Shown here: in pieces, positions 10,501-17,403 of the stretch
How the letters are laid out: the number at the start of each line of letters is the position of its first letter
How positions within the stretch are numbered: position 1 is the stretch's first letter
Source of the DNA: Oceaniferula marina
GTDB lineage: Bacteria > Verrucomicrobiota > Verrucomicrobiia > Verrucomicrobiales > Akkermansiaceae
DNA: 64,000 nt
Assembly: GCF_013391475.1 (NCBI RefSeq)
Contig: NZ_JACBAZ010000001.1
Span: forward strand, 578,377-642,376
Direction: 5' to 3'
The notes under the pieces: generated by a model
What the model was told of the DNA's origin: nothing
Databases searched by the model: none
Seen by the model: the letters and a program-made list of their open reading frames with translations, nothing else
Translations under genes and position numbers: made by a program

Positions 10501-10581
10501 CTCACCCTCACGGTCTCACTCCCTGCGCTCGCCAACGGCCAGAACAAAATATTCGCACGCCTGAAAGCCGTCCGCCCTTGA
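7525..10581 (+). CDS. Secreted LamG / sulfatase-like multidomain protein with a degenerate active site
   Basis: The ATG at 7525 gives a signal peptide; longer in-frame starts exist at 7354 and 7465. Counting from 7525: an N-terminal beta-sandwich starting with INPGFEASG (to about 200), a LamG domain (about 210-420), a chitobiase C-terminal-like module (about 440-510, with IHYTLDGSEPD), and a sulfatase fold from about 517 (QPNILMIIADDLGFNDLG). The FGly motif C/S-x-P-x-R before LTGR is replaced by DLNNQ, so there is no Cys or Ser to be matured and the Arg is lost. The later metal-site motif reads LSDGG rather than the usual DNG. It is therefore probably not an active sulfatase; it could bind sulfated glycan. 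A normal sulfatase follows at once. Confidence 0.8.
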   Translation: MRYSLFSTYPPRSITAHFFLGLLTSAGIAATATADTQMTLINPGFEASGNNTNPSGWTTTEPAGSSAYIYGSTSNVLAFWGDGAQVQQSFSTEEATADSFGTYSIIFDSGWRNNAGDHDDLTLTIEIINVTEGTVLGSTNYVFPPNTPSEESNVYRVIKTGNITTISYDSSGSHLKDDEIALRITASSPDGYSTTGWVDNISIIARQADAHWSLDGSTLAERLTASYGNTALNLQEIGGSASWDTRTGFGNVLANGSTNPYLSASRGHLPDPGEGDFTLSLWAKRTSDNGTAAGLLDAIAWTGTGYQLFFQSNGTLRLRVDDDLGNTVNADTTNSHVGLNTWQNIIVSIDRANSRARFYINGSEVAPLGGVDISSLTGAITPDQDLYIGTLNGTNPSQAQLDDIAIFNRRLAPEEIAAIGGADAPPLFDLYPGLLPLTSVKISPDAGSVSPGTGITITTDAGAPIHYTLDGSEPDENSSLYAGPIILNTSATLTARVVDGTRLGPISSRSFAVISNPQPNILMIIADDLGFNDLGCYGAVSVVTPNLDQLAYSGQRFTQYTTTGPGDLNNQYAWLTGRVARRGGLPATAAPSSNTLDTREWTLAEALRKSGYQTSFIGAWHLGSATGSHPNEQGFTLFNGLPWSIDQAPPLQENEQTITASPAPATLLEQLTARAEAAIASAAGAGNAPFFLVFQPPSLPAIGNSLLGDYGNRVEALDASVGRLITQLDSSGLRQDTLVIFLSDGGAATNTRGPSIGSNGQLRDGKGTTWEGGVHVPMIASWPGTIPVDDNYAVVWTPDLFQSLVRLTQSYQPANHQIDGTDRNDVIFGVRTRPDEATVAYMYGHNGSAFELTAMRQGPWKYHLSVSNLDSNNNFSGEAPLLFDLLVDPTEHVNRSNEASARISTMEELKNEHQNSLPPEGQPQLPAARPKVLGPIETTIEADGHTTFIFTRPADTLNDHYLLQVSNELKHWSDIAIDPYTQVTAGPDQTETLTLTVSLPALANGQNKIFARLKAVRP

Positions 10582-10616
10582 CTCCCTGTGCCCCGAAAAA
10601 TCCAACTACCAACCAC

Positions 10617-12053
10617 ATGAAATTTCTTGTCATTCTTTGCTCCGGTTTACTGGCTCTACCGATCATGGCTCGGCCTGCAACGGACAAGCCGAACATCATT
10701 GTTTTTTTTCTCGATGACGCCGGCTATGGTCACTTTTCACACACTGGCAACCCCACGATCGACACCCCGAACCTATCAAAAATGGTCCGCGAGGGCATGA
10801 ACTTCCCTCAGTTTTACTCTGGCTCACCCGCCTGCTCTGCTTCGCGCTACGCGCTCCTCACGGGTCGCAACCCGAAGCGATCCGGCCTCGGGTCGTGGGT
10901 GATCGGGCCTACCGCAGCCAAACACATTCACACCAAGGAAGTTACCCTAGCGGAAGGTCTCAAAAACCGTGGCTACGCCACCGGGTTCTTCGGCAAATGG
11001 CACCTCGGAACTCCGAACGCCAACAACAGCTTCACCGCTGACGCCTTGCCGCTCGCCCATGGATTCGACACCTGGGAAGGCACCAACGTCTCCAATGACT
11101 ACAACACTGGTGTCGATCTAATCAAATCCAATCCCGACGGCACAGTTCCCGTCGCGGGATACGAAACCGTAGCCGAAGACATTCTCAACAAAATCGACAT
11201 CCACGAAAACCTCACCAAACGTTACCGGGACCGAGCTGTCCAATTTATTCAAGACAACAAAGACCAACCCTTCCTGCTCTACGTTGCCCCCAACATGCCC
11301 CATCTCCCGGTTCACTCTTCGGACGACTTTAAAGGCACTTCACTCGGAGGCCGCTTAGGTGACTGTATCGAGGAAATCGACGCCATGCTGGGAACCGTCC
11401 GTAGCACCCTCGAATCCGAAGGCATCAGCAAAAACACCCTCATTATTTTTACATCGGACAACGGGCAGTGGATTGTTTATGAAAACACGGCCAACCACGG
11501 AAAATACGGAGAGGCTCGGCTATTCGTCGGCTCAGCCAAACCATTCCGCGACGGCAAAGGTTCCACCTGGGAAGGAGGCGTGCGCGTCCCTGGCGTTTTT
11601 TACTGGCCTGGCACCATCCCGCCCGGAACCGTCTCACGCAGTCCCGCCTGCAACATGGACATTCTGCCCACCGCCTTCGCTCTCGCCGGAGAACCCATCC
11701 CTGACGACCGCACTCTCGACGGGCGTGACCTACGCCCTCTGATCAGCCCCAACAACTATCCTGGGACCGTTCCCGATTTTGAATACATCTACACCGGAGT
11801 TGGCAACAACGTCATCCACGCAGCCCGCAAAGGCCCATGGAAACTTCATATCAAGCTCTATTCCCAAACGGGAAACAGCTATGGCTTCAGCGCCAGTAAA
11901 ACCAATCCAATCCTGTTCAATGTCCTCACCGACCCTCATGAAAACATCGACCAGAGTAGCTCTCTCCCTGCGGAAGTCAGCACCTTGCAAACCTTACTGG
12001 ATCAATTTGAAACTTCCCTGAATACCGAAGGGACTTTCTGGGACACCCCTTAA
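10617..12053 (+). CDS. Secreted sulfatase (arylsulfatase family, S1 type)
   Basis: The start at ATG 10617 opens with a signal peptide (MKFLVILCSGLLALPIMA); the longer TTG start at 10578 would overlap the upstream gene. Metal-binding Asp residues are in FFLDDAGYGHF (about 33-34) and TSDNGQW. The FGly motif is CSASR at 73-77, followed by YALLTGR, which fits the C-x-P/A-x-R rule, so anaerobic-type or FGE maturation is possible. The maturation enzyme is not in the window. Other family features are GKWHLG and GKGSTWEGGVRVP. It likely removes sulfate esters from a polysaccharide; the exact substrate cannot be read from sequence. Confidence 0.9.
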   Translation: MKFLVILCSGLLALPIMARPATDKPNIIVFFLDDAGYGHFSHTGNPTIDTPNLSKMVREGMNFPQFYSGSPACSASRYALLTGRNPKRSGLGSWVIGPTAAKHIHTKEVTLAEGLKNRGYATGFFGKWHLGTPNANNSFTADALPLAHGFDTWEGTNVSNDYNTGVDLIKSNPDGTVPVAGYETVAEDILNKIDIHENLTKRYRDRAVQFIQDNKDQPFLLYVAPNMPHLPVHSSDDFKGTSLGGRLGDCIEEIDAMLGTVRSTLESEGISKNTLIIFTSDNGQWIVYENTANHGKYGEARLFVGSAKPFRDGKGSTWEGGVRVPGVFYWPGTIPPGTVSRSPACNMDILPTAFALAGEPIPDDRTLDGRDLRPLISPNNYPGTVPDFEYIYTGVGNNVIHAARKGPWKLHIKLYSQTGNSYGFSASKTNPILFNVLTDPHENIDQSSSLPAEVSTLQTLLDQFETSLNTEGTFWDTP

Positions 12054-12069
12054 GGCAAGCATCAGCATC

Positions 12070-12275
12070 CATGCCCATCTTACCCAGACACGAGTCATCT
12101 GGTCTACGTCAACGACCATTTTGATAGATTTAGATGCCTTTTTCGGCAGGTTCTTTGCTTCTCCATAGGTGTGATTGCCAAGCGCTTCGACGGTCGAGCC
12201 GTCACATAAAACATGCAGGCTTAGGCAAACCCAAATCTCTTCAATGGTGTTTGGTTCGCCCCCTCGCATCCATCA
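12070..12275 (-). pseudogene. Possible remnant of a glycan-active or binding protein
   Basis: This gap holds a minus-strand frame with LHVLCDGSTVEALGN, which resembles the C-terminal beta-sandwich of GH32-type proteins (known form: L-x-V-x-x-D-x-S-x-V-E-x-F-x-N). A separate minus-strand stretch near 12310-12370 reads KVYIDNVTISGV, as at the end of LamG or discoidin-like proteins. No start, no intact frame and no neighbour in the same frame are seen. I treat it as probable gene debris; the resemblance is by eye only. Confidence 0.3.
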
Positions 12276-12338
12276 TTCTTTTAGGCTCGAATCTAACATC
12301 CTCAGCCTTTTATTTGTGTATAAGCACCCCACTAATCG

Positions 12339-13241
12339 TCACGTTGTCGATGTATACTTTGTTCGCCATTGACTGGGACTTAAGCGCGTATATCGCTTAA
12401 ATACTGTGGCAAAATATTGTGAGGAGCTGAACCCTAATGCCATTGCCAGGTCCGTAACCTGAGGAGCGTTCGCTTGCGCCAACAGTCGCTGAGCCTCAAT
12501 CACTCTGCGGTGCCTCAAATATTCTGCAGGAGGTAGCCCCGTTTCATTTTTGAAACGGGTGTGATACCGACTGGGTGATAATCCGGCAACGGATGCCAAA
12601 ACATGGGCATCCAGATCCATATCAGATAGATGATGTTCCATGTATTGAAGGGTTTTCATCACTTCAGCAGAAGTGTGCTGATCCAGACTCTCAGCCAAAA
12701 CCTGATACAAACTCAGCAACAACAAGCCACAATCCATAGAAAGCTGGGTCTCCATCATCGCCCCCTGATCCTGAAGATCAGCATTAAACAACCGAATCAA
12801 ACGACGACGTAGTTCTTCCGAGATCGGAAACCTGCCAGGCAAATCGGTATCGGTCGCACGGCTCCACCATCGATTTGCAGCCTCAGGTTTAAATCCCGGC
12901 AACTTGATTTGCCTTCGCTTCGGAGCCTCCACCACCAACCAGTAAAACTCCCCTCGCTGCTCGGGAAGACCTGCGCTGCTATACACCGAGCCTGGCATAA
13001 ACCGGATCCCTTGCCCCCCTCTCAATATCAAATCCTGCCCATCCATGCGGTAACGCTGCAAGCCGGAAATTAAAAAACCAAAAACCAAACGCTTGCTGCT
13101 GCTCTGCTCCGGAATGGGAGGCATCGCACGATCATAGTGATAATGACCAAGCGCCGTCAAATCACCTTCAAAGTGGTTCCGCAAATCAATAATCGTACGG
13201 TATTGTGTTGAATTAAGATCTAGCCAATCATCAGCAGGCAT
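12339..13241 (-). CDS. AraC-family transcriptional regulator
   Basis: A 300-aa protein with an N-terminal cupin-like sensing part (about 30-130) and a C-terminal double helix-turn-helix of about 95 residues. Landmarks are LASVAGLSPSRYHTRFKNE in the first HTH and the AraC signature AMALGFSSSQYFATVFKRYT near the end. It is transcribed away from the GH109-like gene at 13402, with about 160 bp between the start codons, so it probably activates that operon in response to a sugar. The ligand is unknown. Confidence 0.88.
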   Translation of the reverse strand: MPADDWLDLNSTQYRTIIDLRNHFEGDLTALGHYHYDRAMPPIPEQSSSKRLVFGFLISGLQRYRMDGQDLILRGGQGIRFMPGSVYSSAGLPEQRGEFYWLVVEAPKRRQIKLPGFKPEAANRWWSRATDTDLPGRFPISEELRRRLIRLFNADLQDQGAMMETQLSMDCGLLLLSLYQVLAESLDQHTSAEVMKTLQYMEHHLSDMDLDAHVLASVAGLSPSRYHTRFKNETGLPPAEYLRHRRVIEAQRLLAQANAPQVTDLAMALGFSSSQYFATVFKRYTRLSPSQWRTKYTSTT

Positions 13242-13401
13242 ATCGAACGGTATGATTTGGCAGATTCAAGGTCAAAGTAAAACATCACTCTATGTTTAAA
13301 TTTCTACTAAGTAATAATTCGAACGCTCATACAAAACCCTTATGATAAATATACGTATCTCATGAAGTTATAACACGAACCACCAACGAACCACATTCAA
13401 T

Positions 13402-14694
13402 ATGAAAAGAAGATCATTCCTCAAAACCAATCTTTCTGCAGGCATCGGCGCAGTCGCAGCTTCTACAATCCCCGCCTTTGCTTCTATCTCGGGACAAAAC
13501 GCAACGGCCCCCGTTCGGGTTGGCATCGTAGGCTCAGGCAACCGAGCGCGCGGGCTCATGCGAACCTTGCTTTCCATCCCCAACGTTCTCATTCCCGCAG
13601 TCTGTGATATCAACCCCGCCGCGATCAAAGCAGCTCAAGACATCGTCACTAAAAAAGGACAAGCCAAACCCGATGCCTATACCGGCCCCGAAGACTACAA
13701 AAAACTTATGGACCGAGATGATCTTGATGCCGTCATCATCGGCAGCCCCTGGGATCTGCACACCCCGATGTCGGTCTATGCCATGAAGGCTGGAATAACG
13801 GTCGGCTGCGAAGTCCCCATTGCTTACACACTCGAGGAGTGCTGGGAACTGATCAAAACCCATGAAGAAACTGGCACACCTTGTATGATGCTCGAGAATT
13901 GGAGCTTCCGCCCTGACAATCTGGCCGTTCTGAAAATGATCCGCCAAGGGGCTCTCGGCACCATCACCCATGGTCACTGCGCCTACTCCCACAACTGCAT
14001 CAACCACTGGTATTTTGATTCAAAAACCGGCAATGACCGATGGGGCGCCAAGTATCTTCTCGAACACAACCGGGCGCAGTATCCGACCCACCAGCAAGGT
14101 CCGATGCTCAGCTGGATGAATATCGGCTGTGGCGACTATTACGAAAGCATCACCTCCACGGCGACAGGCTGTTTCAGCATCAATGAATACTTCCAGCGTC
14201 ACTTCCCCAATCACCCGAATGGCAAGCGCAAGTATGCCCAAGGCGACATCGTCACCACCGTGGTGAAAACCAAAATGGGGAAAAGCATCGTTATCAACTA
14301 CGACATGCAATCCCCCCGCCCCTACGACAACCGATGGGAAATTCAGGGGACCCGCGGAATCTATAATGAGCAACGCAATGCCATTTCCATGGAAGGCAAG
14401 TCCAGAGGTTCTCAAAAATGGGAACCCTTCCCACCCCATCAGAAAAAAAACCAACACCGTTGGGCCTCCTCAGCTTCAGGTGGGCACGGGGGTGCTGACG
14501 GACTGATGATCAACCAATTTATCAAAGCGATCCGTGAGAAAAAGCCACTCCCACTCAGTCTCTATGACGGTGTCCTCATGTCATCGATCGGGCCGCTTTC
14601 CGAAGCGTCTATTGCAGGAGGCAACCAAGTGGTCAAGGTTCCCGATTTCACCCAGGGAAAATGGAAAACCAACCAACCTTATTTCGCCATTTAA
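13402..14694 (+). CDS. Gfo/Idh/MocA-family oxidoreductase, GH109-like
   Basis: This 430-aa protein starts with a twin-arginine-type leader (MKRRSFLK) and a Rossmann NAD-binding motif VGIVGSGNRARG. GH109 features include CEVPIAYTLEECW, the segment from MLENWSFRPDN, and YPTHQQGPMLSWMNIGCGD. GH109 enzymes cleave terminal alpha-N-acetylgalactosamine by an NAD-dependent redox mechanism, and many relatives of other specificity exist. The Tat-type leader implies that it folds with its cofactor before export. With the SIS and TIM-barrel genes behind it, it forms an operon likely devoted to an amino sugar or modified sugar. Specificity is inference. Confidence 0.8.
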   Translation: MKRRSFLKTNLSAGIGAVAASTIPAFASISGQNATAPVRVGIVGSGNRARGLMRTLLSIPNVLIPAVCDINPAAIKAAQDIVTKKGQAKPDAYTGPEDYKKLMDRDDLDAVIIGSPWDLHTPMSVYAMKAGITVGCEVPIAYTLEECWELIKTHEETGTPCMMLENWSFRPDNLAVLKMIRQGALGTITHGHCAYSHNCINHWYFDSKTGNDRWGAKYLLEHNRAQYPTHQQGPMLSWMNIGCGDYYESITSTATGCFSINEYFQRHFPNHPNGKRKYAQGDIVTTVVKTKMGKSIVINYDMQSPRPYDNRWEIQGTRGIYNEQRNAISMEGKSRGSQKWEPFPPHQKKNQHRWASSASGGHGGADGLMINQFIKAIREKKPLPLSLYDGVLMSSIGPLSEASIAGGNQVVKVPDFTQGKWKTNQPYFAI

Positions 14695-14747
14695 TCAACA
14701 CCATTTTCGCTAAAACGAGCATCTCAATCAACTAACCATTTATCATT

Positions 14748-15518
14748 TTGTCTACTACCAACAACATCCAATCCGACCGCCGTTTTCTCGATACCTTCAA
14801 CGAGCTCGCCGAGCGATTTGAAGGAGAAATGAGCGAACAGCTCCTCGCTGCAGCCCAACTCATGGCCGACGCCATCGAACAGGATCGCCTGATCTACATC
14901 TTCGGTGGTGGTGGGCACACCTGTCTCGTCATGCAAGAACTCTTCTGGCGCGCAGGCGGCCTCGCCAACCTCTGCCCGATGATCGACTTCGCCATCCACC
15001 CTGCCACTCCAGCCTATATGTATCTTGCTCACGAGCGGCGCCATGGTGTGGGTGATGCCTTGGTCGATTATTATGGAGTGGAAAAAGACGACGTCGTCCT
15101 GTGCTTCCATAGTTACGGCTTTAACGCTCCGACCATCGACTGCGCACTACGCGCCAAGGAAAAAGGGGCCAAAGTCGTCGGTATTTCATCCAGCGACTGG
15201 CACAACACCATCCCCAAGGACTTCCCGATCCGGCACAAGAGCGGTAAAAACCTCTTCGATGTGGCTGACATCTGTATTGAGGATTACGTTCCGTTCGGCG
15301 ACACCGTCGTCGAAGTCGAAGGCTTTGAACAACCGATTTCCGGCATTTCCAGCACGATTGACTTCTACATCGCTCACCGCCTCGAAATCGAGTGTGTCAA
15401 AGCCTGTGTTGCCCGCGGCATCGAACCCCCAGTTTGGTCGAGCGCCAACATTCCAGGTGGAGACAAAAAGAATGAAGATCTCCGCGCGAAATACAACCCT
15501 CGGGTCAAGTTTCTCTAG
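14748..15518 (+). CDS. SIS-domain sugar-phosphate-binding protein
   Basis: A 256-aa cytoplasmic protein starting with TTG (14748). It has the SIS fold: an N-terminal helical stretch, IYIFGGGGHTCLVMQELFW as the first phosphosugar-binding loop, and VVLCFHSYGFNAPTIDCALR, then AKEKGAKVVGISSSDW as the second loop. It resembles the family of uncharacterised sugar isomerase-domain proteins related to GmhA and AgaS. The position right after the GH109-like gene suggests isomerisation or deamination of the released (amino) sugar phosphate. No kinase or deacetylase is seen in the operon. Confidence 0.78.
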   Translation: MSTTNNIQSDRRFLDTFNELAERFEGEMSEQLLAAAQLMADAIEQDRLIYIFGGGGHTCLVMQELFWRAGGLANLCPMIDFAIHPATPAYMYLAHERRHGVGDALVDYYGVEKDDVVLCFHSYGFNAPTIDCALRAKEKGAKVVGISSSDWHNTIPKDFPIRHKSGKNLFDVADICIEDYVPFGDTVVEVEGFEQPISGISSTIDFYIAHRLEIECVKACVARGIEPPVWSSANIPGGDKKNEDLRAKYNPRVKFL

Positions 15519-15553
15519 ATCATAAATGAATAATATTTAAGCACAGAAACATC

Positions 15554-16585
15554 ATGGCCGTTACAGAAACAGGCGTTAGTTATTACGGGATTTCCTACCC
15601 GGAACATGCCCGCAAGGACTTCGAAGAAATGAAAGCCCACAACTGTACGGCTGTGCTGCTTTCCTTGACTGAGTTCGATATATTCTTTTGGAAACACAAC
15701 ATTCCGAAAATTGTCGATGAGGCAAAAAAATTAGGATTCAAAGTGTATCTCAACACTTGGGGTGTCGGCAAATTCTTCGGAGGAGAACCGCCGTCTCTTT
15801 TCCTCCAAGAATGTCACATTGAAGACCGTCAATGGTCGGCGCTCACCGGAGAGCCACTCGCGGCGGCTTCTCCGAGTTCACCCGCTTTCCGTGAATACTT
15901 CTGGGGTCTCCTCGAAGAACTCGCCCGCACCTGTGATGCGGACGGATTCTTTTGGGACGAACCCCACTATGCAATGCCGGTCTATCCGATCAGCTACCAA
16001 AGCACCACGGACTTCACCTGCCGCAGCCCGATTACTCAGGCGATTTTCAAGGAGAAATACGGCTACGAGATGCCGAAAACATTGACCAAAACAGTCCAAA
16101 AATTCCGTTTTGATCAAGCCAACGAAATCCTAACCGAAGGAAGTCGCATCGTTAAAAGCATCAACCCGAACCTTTCAGTCACCCAGTGCTCACTACCTGC
16201 TGACAACCACTTCTATTCCAGTCAGGCGCGTGGATTTGATAACTGGGAAAAAATTGCATTCAACCCGGACTACGATGTATTTTCCACATCCATTCTAGTG
16301 GACGGAAACGATCCGATGGTTGCCCACCGCAACCTGGCCAAGAAAACTGTCGAGCTGGCACGCCAAAACAACAAGCCGTCGCAGCGCTGGATCCAGTCGT
16401 TCTTCCGTTCCCCGGAAAACCTGGAAACCATCAAGGACATTTGTCATATCTACGCAGAAGAAGGAGTCGACTCCATCTTCTCATGGACGTATCGGGCCGG
16501 AAAAGGAACGCTGCTGCAAGCTCCGGATCCCGATGCCGTGTGGAAAATGCTGGGTGAGGCATACGGGGAGGTTCTTGGAAGCTAA
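15554..16585 (+). CDS. TIM-barrel protein, probable glycoside-hydrolase-like
   Basis: A 343-aa protein without a signal peptide, starting at ATG 15554, 35 bp after the SIS gene. The pattern of strands and helices is that of a TIM barrel. The segment DADGFFWDEPHYA (about 128-140) with Glu136 at a strand end looks like the acidic catalytic site of a clan-A-type hydrolase. I do not recognise a named family; it is close in style to uncharacterised barrel proteins in Verrucomicrobiota glycan loci. The last 184 bp or so of its 3' region are repeated almost exactly at 19680-19863. Confidence 0.65.
   Translation: MAVTETGVSYYGISYPEHARKDFEEMKAHNCTAVLLSLTEFDIFFWKHNIPKIVDEAKKLGFKVYLNTWGVGKFFGGEPPSLFLQECHIEDRQWSALTGEPLAAASPSSPAFREYFWGLLEELARTCDADGFFWDEPHYAMPVYPISYQSTTDFTCRSPITQAIFKEKYGYEMPKTLTKTVQKFRFDQANEILTEGSRIVKSINPNLSVTQCSLPADNHFYSSQARGFDNWEKIAFNPDYDVFSTSILVDGNDPMVAHRNLAKKTVELARQNNKPSQRWIQSFFRSPENLETIKDICHIYAEEGVDSIFSWTYRAGKGTLLQAPDPDAVWKMLGEAYGEVLGS
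16376..16559 (+). repeat. Donor copy of a 184-bp dispersed direct repeat
   Basis: Bases 16376-16559, inside the 3' end of the TIM-barrel gene, match 19680-19863 with only about five substitutions and no gaps. The offset is 3304 bases and both copies have the same orientation. The downstream copy has no upstream gene body, so this copy is the likely source. Confidence 0.9.
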
Positions 16586-16905
16586 TGCATAACATTCAAT
16601 CACGTAACTAACCGAAAATAGACCTGCCCCCTAAAACCTCACTCGATGATGTTGTCAAAAATGCCTCGCCCCACCATAACAGATTCCTCTTTTACCGACC
16701 CACTCATGGCAGACGTCATCAAACCAAACAGCACAATCAAACAGCAATATCTGCTGAATCCAAACCAGACGAACTCACTCCGTTTATCCATAGAAACCCT
16801 AAGAACACTCACAAAACAGAGATGAATAAACGAACAGCCGGCCTCTATTCTACTCGCCACCAACCCGAACTCGGGTAAAAAGCCAGAACCAGCAGGAACC
16901 ATCGT
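16586..16905. other. Gap without a supported gene
   Basis: The 320 bases after the TIM-barrel gene hold only short frames. A minus-strand frame across 16639-17100 has an unconvincing composition and opposes the better-supported plus-strand ORF at 16906. No terminator or clear promoter is visible. An in-frame stop at 16876 cuts off any upstream extension of the next ORF. Confidence 0.5.
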
Positions 16906-17325
16906 ATGGAACCTCAAAAAAGCCCCAGCGGTCCAGTCAACTGCCTGATCAGCTACACCGACAAAACCTTCTACGTCAGCCGTAATGGTGTAATTATCGG
17001 TCTCTTCTTTGACCCAGGTGAAGCGCCACCGGAAGGAGTTTTCCTTATGCTCGAAGGTCAAGAGCCTGCTGATCCCCACCTTCCCGGAGCCATCATTCAC
17101 CCATGGTCCGTTTTATCTCTCACCGGAGGCGTCGCGCAAACCGATGCCGTCACCTGTATGCGTGACCGTATCCGCATTCCATCCAACTTCCGCCAAGCCA
17201 TACAACAACTCATCAAGCCTGGCACCATTCTGCCCGCCACCCATGAGTCCAGCACTCCTCAAACACGTAGCGGTACAGACTTTTCCATGATGCGACCAGA
17301 AGCACCAAAGAAATCGACCAAGTAA
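16906..17325 (+). pseudogene. Degenerate L,D-transpeptidase (YkuD)-like fragment
   Basis: The 139-aa frame contains LISYTDKTFYVSRNGVIIG and PPEGVFLMLEG, which match the start of the YkuD fold in verrucomicrobial and proteobacterial L,D-transpeptidases (known form: YVYRNG-x-x-IG and TPTGVF-x-IL). The end, IRIPSNFRQAI then KPGTILPATHES, matches the C-terminal helix and last strand. The catalytic HGC motif is missing; the region instead reads AVTCMRDRIRIP. There is no signal peptide and a stop sits 30 bp upstream in frame. It is either a truncated gene or an inactive relative. The family call is by eye. Confidence 0.45.
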
Positions 17326-17403
17326 TTTGACCAACCACCAACGGCAGCGACGTATAGAACAAAGAAGCCAGACAACATAAAAAATAGAAACTGCTTACAT
17401 TTC

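Noticed and set aside
16639-17100. Minus-strand 153-aa ORF
   Set aside because: It opposes the YkuD-like ORF, has no recognisable domain and its start lies inside the better-supported frame.
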